DNA of 5,448 nt, from contig DASYMJ010000204.1 of the NCBI GenBank assembly GCA_036009105.1, positions 1 to 5,448 of the forward strand, in the 5' to 3' direction. The position numbers were made by a program, and so were the translations under genes. The stretch is from JAFAVZ01 sp036009105. GTDB lineage: Bacteria; Acidobacteriota; Thermoanaerobaculia; Gp7-AA8. The notes beneath the pieces were generated by a model that worked only from the letters and a program-made list of their open reading frames with translations, had not been told where the DNA came from and did not search any database. Shown here piece by piece: positions 1 through 3,928 of this stretch (position 1 is its first letter; the number at the start of each line of letters is the position of its first letter).

Positions 1-141
1 ATTCACGTCCGTGGGCGACCTGAAGCGGAAGCTGATGCGCTACATCCATTCACACAACCTCAACGCTAAACCTATCAAATGGAGCTACGCTGATCCCCGT
101 CGTCGGATCGCTGCCACTTCGTCCGTTACAGGCCACTAGTA
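1..141 (+). mobile_element. Right end of an IS630-family insertion sequence (left part outside window)
   Basis: The transposase tail ends at 139 and the next bases, TA at 140-141, are a plausible copy of the TA target dinucleotide that IS630 elements duplicate. From about 141 the sequence reads as host coding sequence (a truncated DUF6232-like gene). The other terminal inverted repeat is outside the window, so the exact boundary is inferred; a second TA at 137-138 would also serve. The element appears to have interrupted the following gene. Confidence 0.55.
2..139 (+). CDS. IS630-family transposase, C-terminal end (5' partial)
   Basis: This is the last 45 residues of a transposase whose beginning lies before the window. 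The frame opens at the window edge and reads FTSVGDLKRKLMRYI, then NAKPIKWSYADP, before a TAG stop at 137-139. The pattern F-T-S-V-x-D-L-x-x-K-L-x-x-Y-I followed by A-K-P-x-x-W-x-Y is the typical tail of IS630-family DDE transposases (IS630/Tc1/mariner superfamily), which catalyse cut-and-paste transposition into TA dinucleotides. The catalytic aspartates and glutamate are outside the window, so I cannot say whether the full enzyme is intact. A coding remnant of an unrelated membrane protein begins within a few bases of the stop, so the element end must lie close to the stop codon. Confidence rests on recalled family motifs. Confidence 0.78.
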   Translation, partial: FTSVGDLKRKLMRYIHSHNLNAKPIKWSYADPRRRIAATSSVTGH

Positions 142-416
142 CGGGATGCGCGACGCTGATGATCGCCGCCGGCGGGCTGTGTCTGGTGATCACGCTGGTT
201 ACGCTGATCGCCGGTGAAAACAACGTGTGGGGACTCGTTCTCTTGTCCACGCTCTTCCTCATCGTCGGCATTCTGATTTTCCGGTCCCAGAAGCCGACCT
301 ACCACGTCGTTCTCGCCTCGTCCTCCGGCGAGCGGCAGGGGCTGACTTCTCAAGACGAGCCGCTCGTCAACCGCGTGATTGGAGCAATCACCGACGCGAT
401 CATCTATCGAGGCTGA
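141..416 (+). pseudogene. DUF6232-like membrane protein, N-terminus lost at the IS junction
   Basis: The readable remnant has two hydrophobic segments (LMIAAGGLCLVITLVTLIAG and VWGLVLLSTLFLIVGILIF) followed by a soluble tail, QKPTYHVVLASSSGERQ, and a DEPLVNRVIGAITDAI helix that ends at a TGA. As I recall DUF6232 proteins, they start with about 40-50 residues of beta-rich sequence ('N-V-x-V-T-x-x-R'), then two membrane helices, then exactly this K-P-T-Y-x-V-x-L-x-x-S-S-G-E tail. The N-terminal portion is absent here and the frame runs straight back into IS sequence, so the gene was probably split by the insertion. An internal ATG at 159 could in principle start an 85-residue protein, but no convincing ribosome binding site precedes it. 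The family's function is unknown. Confidence 0.62.
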
Positions 417-457
417 TCGCGCCCGGACTGGCGCACCTCTGCTACCCTCCGGAACGC

Positions 458-1393
458 GTGCTGACCCGTCTTTTTCAGCTGGTTCTTCGGCATGGCGCAC
501 CTCTCGTGGCGCTCAATGTCTTTCTCGAGCAGATCGGCGCGCCGATTCCGGCGGTGCCGACGCTGGTCGTCGCCGGCGCGCTCACGCGCAGCGGGCAGTT
601 GAGCGTGACGGCGGTAATGCTCTTCTCCGTCGCCGCATCCCTCCTGGCGGACTGGATCTGGTTCCTGTTGGGGCGGCGCTACGGCTATCGCGTGCTGCGC
701 GTCCTCTGCCGCCTCTCCCTCTCGCCCGATTCGTGCGTGCGGGATACGGAAGCGAAGTTCGAGCGGTGGGGGATGAAGTCGCTGCTGGTGGCGAAGTTCG
801 TTCCCGGCTTCTCCACCGTCGCGCCGCCGCTGGCGGGGGCGGGCGGGCGGAGCACGGTGGAGTTCCTCATCTACGACGGGCTCGGCGCCGCGATCTGGGC
901 GGGGGCGGCGGTGGCGGCGGGGCGCGCGTTCCACCGCGCGATCCACGTCGTGCTGCAGCGCATCGAAGACCTGGGCGGGTGGGCGCTGCTCTTCCTCGGC
1001 AGCATGCTGGCGCTGGTCATCGTCTTCAAGTGGTGGCAGCGGCGGCGGTTCATCATGATGCTGCGCATGTCGCGCATCTCCGTCGATGAGCTCAAGGCGA
1101 TGCTCGACAGCGGCCGCACGCCGGTCGTCCTCGACGTGCGCACCCCGTCCGCGCGCAAGCACGATCCGCGGCGCATCCCCACCGCCATCGTGGCGAATCA
1201 GGAACAGATCGAAGAGCGGGTGCGCGACCTGAAGCCGGACGAAGAGATCATCCTTTACTGTACGTGACCAAACGAGGCATCAGCGGCCCGTGTGGCGCGC
1301 AAGCTCATCGACGAAGGGTTCACCCTGGTCCGTCCGCTCGCGGGCGGCCTCGACGCCTGGGTCGACGCCGGCTACGACGTGGAGGCAGCATGA
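458..1393 (+). CDS. DedA/VTT membrane protein fused to rhodanese domain, with in-frame UGA (candidate selenoprotein)
   Basis: A GTG start at 458 gives 311 residues if the UGA at 1265-1267 is read through, or 269 if it stops. Residues 1-200 are a DedA/VTT (SNARE-associated) membrane domain: hydrophobic helices, the re-entrant motif LEQIGAPIPAVPTLVVAGAL at 23-42, and KFVPGFSTVAPPLAG at 113-127, matching the family's F-x-x-R-x-x-P-x-x-R region. DedA proteins act in the inner membrane, some as lipid scramblases or transporters. A basic stretch (QRRRF, about 194-198) leads to a rhodanese domain (about 205-308) with VVLDVRTPSAR and RRIPTAI. The active-site loop reads Y267-C268-T269-UGA270-P271-N272-E273, followed by AARVARKLIDEGF and PLAGGLDAWVDAGY. 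Relatives recalled with this fusion have Y-C-x-C-P-N-E, so the UGA replaces the second Cys. The frame is identical on both sides. The stop overlaps the next ATG as ATGA. The start is the only usual start codon available near the domain, with a weak GGA at 451-453. Confidence 0.82.
1265..1267 (+). other. In-frame TGA, candidate selenocysteine codon (residue 270)
   Basis: The TGA lies between ACG (Thr269) and CCA (Pro271) of the rhodanese active-site loop, two residues after the presumed nucleophilic Cys268. The 41 codons after it match the expected C-terminal third of a rhodanese domain without any frame change. A TGC or TGT Cys codon would give the usual C-x-C-P-N-E loop. UGA is the codon recoded to selenocysteine in bacteria that carry SelA, SelB, SelC and SelD, and Cys positions are where Sec is found. 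None of those genes is in the window, so use of Sec is inferred. A nonsense mutation or base-call error is the alternative. Confidence 0.55.
1274..1306 (+). promoter_or_regulatory. SECIS-like hairpin downstream of the UGA
   Basis: A GC-rich stem can form just after the UGA. GCGGCC (1283-1288) pairs with GGC (1294-1296) plus CGC (1298-1300), with G1297 bulged, around a five-base loop CGTGT (1289-1293). GAG (1274-1276) can close against CTC (1304-1306) across an internal loop. The loop starts 21 nt after the UGA and has G as its second base. Bacterial SECIS elements are known to sit immediately 3' of the UGA, with the apical loop roughly 16-37 nt away and a G among the first loop bases, as in the formate dehydrogenase mRNAs of E. 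coli. GC-rich DNA forms hairpins easily, so this fits the hypothesis but does not prove it. Confidence 0.4.
1381..1385 (+). promoter_or_regulatory. Shine-Dalgarno site for the methyltransferase
   Basis: GGAGG lies four bases before the ATG at 1390, inside the last codons of the extended DedA-rhodanese frame. It selects ATG 1390 over an upstream in-frame GTG at 1264, and it fits translational coupling through the ATGA overlap at 1390-1393. Confidence 0.7.
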
Positions 1394-2211
1394 GTGAATC
1401 GACCTACATCCACGGCACGAGCGAGGAGGAGCAGCGCCGCCTCTCCCTGATGAACGACGTGCTGCTCAATACCTCTTCACTGCGCGAGCTGGCGTTGCGC
1501 GGCGACGAGCGCATCCTCGACTTCGGCTCCGGCCTGGGCCAGTTCACGCGCTCCATGGCTCGCGCCGTGCCGCGCGGCAGCGTGGTGGGCATCGAGCGGG
1601 ACGACGTGCAGCGCGCCTCCGCGCAACGCCTGGCCGCGCAGTCGGGCGAAGCGAACCTCGTGGAGTGGCGCGCCGGCGACGTCCTCGCCCTCGACCTGGG
1701 CGAGGAGTGGGGCACGTACGACGTGGCCCATACCCGCTTCGTGCTGGAGCACGTGCCCGATCCGCTGCGCGTGGTGAAGACGATGCTGCGCGCCGTGCGG
1801 CCGGGCGGCCGGATCGTGCTGGCGGACGACGATCACGGCCTGATGCGCCTCTGGCCCGAGCCGCCCGGCTGGTCGGACGTCTGGCGGGCCTACATCCGCA
1901 CCTATGACCGCATCGGCAACGACCCGATCGTCGGCCGCCGGCTGGTCGAGCTCCTGCATCAGGCCGGCGCCCGGCCGAAGCGCAATGCCTACATCTTCTT
2001 CGGCGGCTGCGCCGGCATGGACTACTTCGACGTCCTCACCGCCAACATGCTCGGCGTGGTGCAATCGGCGCGGGAGACGATCCTGGCCATGAGCTTGTTC
2101 GATGAGGCGCTGTTCGATGTGGTGGTCCGCGAATACCGCGAGTGGGCGAGGCGGCCGGACGCGGCGGTCTGGTTTGCGATGTCGTGGGCGGAGGGGGTGA
2201 AGAAGAATTGA
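1390..2211 (+). CDS. Class I SAM-dependent methyltransferase
   Basis: This 273-residue protein has a Rossmann-type methyltransferase core. Motif I, ILDFGSGLGQF (residues 42-52), binds the SAM methionine end. The acidic residue after strand 2 is Glu69 in VVGIERD and should bind the ribose. Later come a GDVLALDL segment, YDVAHTRFVLEHVPDP (motif IV region), and RAVRPGGRIVLADDD (post-motif strand). The N-terminus, YIHGTSEEEQRRLSLMND, resembles a subgroup of uncharacterised bacterial methyltransferases with T-S-x-x-E-Q-x-R-L. A C-terminal part of more than 100 residues, mostly helical in appearance, probably forms a substrate cap. The substrate cannot be read from sequence. It is not EgtD, which has a different architecture. 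The start is set by GGAGG and the ATGA overlap with the DedA-rhodanese frame, indicating co-expression with that gene. The stop codon sits inside the left arm of an AT-rich inverted repeat, so the last residues (KKN) may be contributed by that element. Confidence 0.85.
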   Translation: MSESTYIHGTSEEEQRRLSLMNDVLLNTSSLRELALRGDERILDFGSGLGQFTRSMARAVPRGSVVGIERDDVQRASAQRLAAQSGEANLVEWRAGDVLALDLGEEWGTYDVAHTRFVLEHVPDPLRVVKTMLRAVRPGGRIVLADDDHGLMRLWPEPPGWSDVWRAYIRTYDRIGNDPIVGRRLVELLHQAGARPKRNAYIFFGGCAGMDYFDVLTANMLGVVQSARETILAMSLFDEALFDVVVREYREWARRPDAAVWFAMSWAEGVKKN

Positions 2212-2303
2212 AAATGAAAAATTGAAAATTGAAAACGACGCTTCATGCCGCTCTCTGCAAGGCGCAACCTTTTTTTCAATTTTCAATTTTCAATTCTCAA
2301 TTC
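2205..2303 (+). repeat. AT-rich inverted-repeat element (AATTGAAAATTG type)
   Basis: This 99-bp stretch differs sharply from its GC-rich surroundings. AATTGAAAATTGAAAA (2220-2235) is perfectly complementary to TTTTCAATTTTCAATT (2273-2288), and GAATTGA (2205-2211) to TCAATTC (2297-2303), with a less regular part between. The central 2236-2272 is mixed-composition sequence. Within each arm the unit ATTGAAA or its complement recurs at 7-base spacing. The left arm contains the methyltransferase stop codon. Similar (A)ATTGAAAATTGAA palindromes occur, as I recall, in intergenic regions of many environmental bacteria. It could act as a bidirectional transcription terminator or be a dispersed palindromic repeat. 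No transposase is encoded. Confidence 0.72.
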
Positions 2304-2305
2304 GA

Positions 2306-2323
2306 GTCCGGCGCCAGCCGGAC
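2306..2323 (+). repeat. Small perfect GC hairpin upstream of the nucleotidyltransferase gene
   Basis: GTCCGGC (2306-2312) and GCCGGAC (2317-2323) form a perfect 7-bp stem with a four-base loop, GCCA, directly after the AT-rich element. No T-run follows, so it is not a standard Rho-independent terminator. It lies 18 bases before the start codon of the next gene and could influence its leader or simply be the tail of the repeat element. Confidence 0.5.
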
Positions 2324-2328
2324 GCGAC

Positions 2329-2333
2329 AAGGG
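2329..2333 (+). promoter_or_regulatory. Shine-Dalgarno site deciding the start at 2342
   Basis: AAGGG lies eight bases before ATG 2342. This favours 2342 over the in-frame ATG at 2360 and over the open reading upstream, which runs through the AT-rich repeat. Confidence 0.55.
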
Positions 2334-2341
2334 CACGCCCC

Positions 2342-3166
2342 ATGCACTTCCGGACCGCGATGGCAACAGCAGTCCTTGCGGTCGACGAGCACACCATTCG
2401 TTTTTATCAGGATGCCCTCGGGCGGCTGGACAAGGACCGCGTGCCGTACCTGGTCGGCGGGGCGTACGCCTTCGCCCGGTATACCGGGATCGAGCGGCAT
2501 ACGAAGGACTTCGACATCTTCATCCGCCGCGGCGACTACGAGCGGGCGGCGAAGGTCCTGCGCGAGGCGGGCTACGAGGCGGAGCTGACCTTTCCGCACT
2601 GGCTGGGCAAGGCGTTCAAGGGCGATGACTTCATCGATCTGATCTTCAGCGCCGGCAACGGCGTGGCGGAAGTGGACGAGCTCTGGTTCGAGCATCAGGT
2701 ACCCGAAACCGTGCTCGGGATGCCGGTGGGCCTGATTCCGGCCGAGGAGATGATCTGGTCGAAGGGTTTGATCATGGAGCGGGAGCGCTTCGACGGCGCC
2801 GACGTGGCGCACGTGATCAAAGCGGTCGGGCACAAGCTCGACTGGAAGCGCCTGATCGGCCGCTACGCGCATCTGTGGCGCGCTCTCTATGCGCACCTCG
2901 TCCTCTTCGGCTTCATCTATCCCGCGCACCGCTCCCAGGTGCCGCGCTGGGTGATGGACGAGCTGGGGAATCGCATCGCGCAGGAGACGCGGCAGTCGGA
3001 CTCCGACGACAAGACGTGCTACGGCACCATCATCTCCCGCCAGCAGTACCTGAAGGACATCACCGAGTGGGGCTACAAGGATGCGCGCCTCAAGCCGCTG
3101 GGGAACATGTCGGCGGATGAGATCGCGCACTGGACCGCGGGCATCGCCCTCGACGGAGCGAAGTAA
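2342..3166 (+). CDS. Nucleotidyltransferase-fold protein
   Basis: The 274-residue product has a pol-beta-type nucleotidyltransferase signature near the N-terminus. VPYLVGGAYAFARYTGIERH (34-53) provides the glycine pair Gly39-Gly40, and TKDFDIFI (54-61) provides the two metal-binding aspartates, Asp56 and Asp58. IDLIF (98-102) supplies a possible third carboxylate, Asp99. The glycine pair followed by D-x-D about 16 residues later is the arrangement of AbiEii-like and related transferases; family members move a nucleotide from NTP to a protein, RNA or small molecule. The C-terminal half (from about 125) is helical, with many aromatic residues, and does not match a family I can name. The stop codon TAA directly abuts the ATG of the metallophosphoesterase, so the two are co-translated; a transferase beside a phosphoesterase suggests opposing or sequential chemistry on a phosphate or nucleotide, which is inference. 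No antitoxin-like partner is adjacent. Confidence 0.78.
   Translation: MHFRTAMATAVLAVDEHTIRFYQDALGRLDKDRVPYLVGGAYAFARYTGIERHTKDFDIFIRRGDYERAAKVLREAGYEAELTFPHWLGKAFKGDDFIDLIFSAGNGVAEVDELWFEHQVPETVLGMPVGLIPAEEMIWSKGLIMERERFDGADVAHVIKAVGHKLDWKRLIGRYAHLWRALYAHLVLFGFIYPAHRSQVPRWVMDELGNRIAQETRQSDSDDKTCYGTIISRQQYLKDITEWGYKDARLKPLGNMSADEIAHWTAGIALDGAK
3155..3158 (+). promoter_or_regulatory. Ribosome binding site for the metallophosphoesterase
   Basis: GGAG lies within the last codons of the upstream gene, eight bases before ATG 3167. It supports the start that immediately follows the TAA stop. Confidence 0.55.
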
Positions 3167-3928
3167 ATGGGCCAGCGCGAGCAGCTCCGCATCGCCGCGG
3201 TGGGCGACATCCATGTGAAGAAGACCGGCACCGGCTCCTTCCACGAGCTCTTCACGCGCGCCACCGCCGCGGCGGATGTGATCCTGCTCTGCGGCGATCT
3301 CACCGACTACGGCGCGGTGGAAGAGGCGAAGGTGCTGGCCAAAGAGATCACGACCTCGCTGCGCATCCCGGCCATCGCCGTCCTCGGCAACCATGACTTC
3401 GAGATGGGACACGCGGACCAGATCAAGGCCATCCTGCAGGAGGCAGGCGTCACCATGCTCGACGGCGACGTGACGGAAGTGGAAGGCGTCGGCTTCGCCG
3501 GCGTGAAGGGCTTCTGCGGCGGCTTCGGCCGGCGCGCCCTGGGCGCGTGGGGCGAGGAGATGATCAAGAAGTTCGTGCACGAGACGGTCGAAGAGGCGCT
3601 GAAGCTGGAAGCCGCTCTGGCCCGGCTGCGCACGCCGCAGAAGATCGCCGTGCTGCACTACTCGCCCATCCAGGCCACCTGCGCCGGCGAGCCGCTGGAG
3701 ATCATGCCGTTCCTCGGCTCGTCGCGGCTGGAAGAGCCGATCGACCGCTACCGCGTGACGGCCGTCTTCCACGGCCATGCCCATCGCGGCTCGCCGGAGG
3801 GACGGACCAAGGGGAACGCGCCGGTTTACAACGTGGCCATGCCGCTGCTCATCGCCGGGGCGCCGGATGAGCAACCTTTCCGCGTCGTCGAAGTCCCGAT
3901 CGGCGAGCCGGCGTGGTCGGCGTCATAA
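3167..3928 (+). CDS. Calcineurin-like metallophosphoesterase
   Basis: This 253-residue protein shows all five metal-binding blocks of the calcineurin-like phosphoesterase superfamily in order: GDIH (Asp14, His16), GDLTDYG (Asp44), GNHD (Asn75, His76), a lone histidine in LHYSP (His164), and GHAH (His204, His206). Such enzymes use two divalent metals to hydrolyse phosphomonoesters or diesters, commonly nucleotides, cyclic nucleotides or phosphoproteins. No signal peptide or membrane helix is visible, so it should be cytoplasmic. The substrate cannot be told from the sequence. The start immediately follows the stop of the nucleotidyltransferase gene, and its end overlaps the likely start of the EgtB-like gene, so it is the middle of a three-gene unit. 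The length is usual for the family and all core residues are present, so it is probably active. Confidence 0.88.
   Translation: MGQREQLRIAAVGDIHVKKTGTGSFHELFTRATAAADVILLCGDLTDYGAVEEAKVLAKEITTSLRIPAIAVLGNHDFEMGHADQIKAILQEAGVTMLDGDVTEVEGVGFAGVKGFCGGFGRRALGAWGEEMIKKFVHETVEEALKLEAALARLRTPQKIAVLHYSPIQATCAGEPLEIMPFLGSSRLEEPIDRYRVTAVFHGHAHRGSPEGRTKGNAPVYNVAMPLLIAGAPDEQPFRVVEVPIGEPAWSAS

Noticed and set aside
417..457. A possible small gene or terminator between the DUF6232 remnant and the DedA gene.
   Set aside because: The 41 bases show no stable hairpin with a T-run and no separate coding signal.
429..504. A 12-base direct repeat, TGGCGCACCTCT, at 429-440 and 493-504.
   Set aside because: Only two short copies, one in the leader and one in coding sequence, without symmetry; likely chance.
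829..925. G-rich runs that could form G-quadruplexes.
   Set aside because: They encode Ala/Gly-rich DedA segments (for example AGAAVAAG) and match the GC bias of the gene; nothing suggests selection for structure.
1259..1300. A frameshift as the cause of the stop in the rhodanese domain.
   Set aside because: Reading on in the same frame after TGA gives PNEASAARVARKL and the rest of the domain, so no insertion or deletion is needed; only the one codon differs.
1264..1389. A longer methyltransferase starting at GTG 1264.
   Set aside because: The added residues are an out-of-frame reading of the rhodanese domain, and GGAGG with ATG 1390 gives a better start.
1390..2211. The methyltransferase as EgtD, partner of the EgtB-like enzyme.
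   Set aside because: It has a plain class I core with an N-terminal T-S-x-x-E-Q motif and lacks the EgtD architecture; distance and the intervening repeat also argue against a dedicated pair.
2222..2341. An N-terminal extension of the nucleotidyltransferase through the AT-rich element.
   Set aside because: The extension translates a repeat, lacks family similarity, and AAGGG supports ATG 2342.
2297..3874. A long antisense open frame of about 525 codons.
   Set aside because: It mirrors the nucleotidyltransferase and phosphoesterase genes, is rich in Arg/His/Ala as expected of a high-GC shadow frame, and shows no domain motif.
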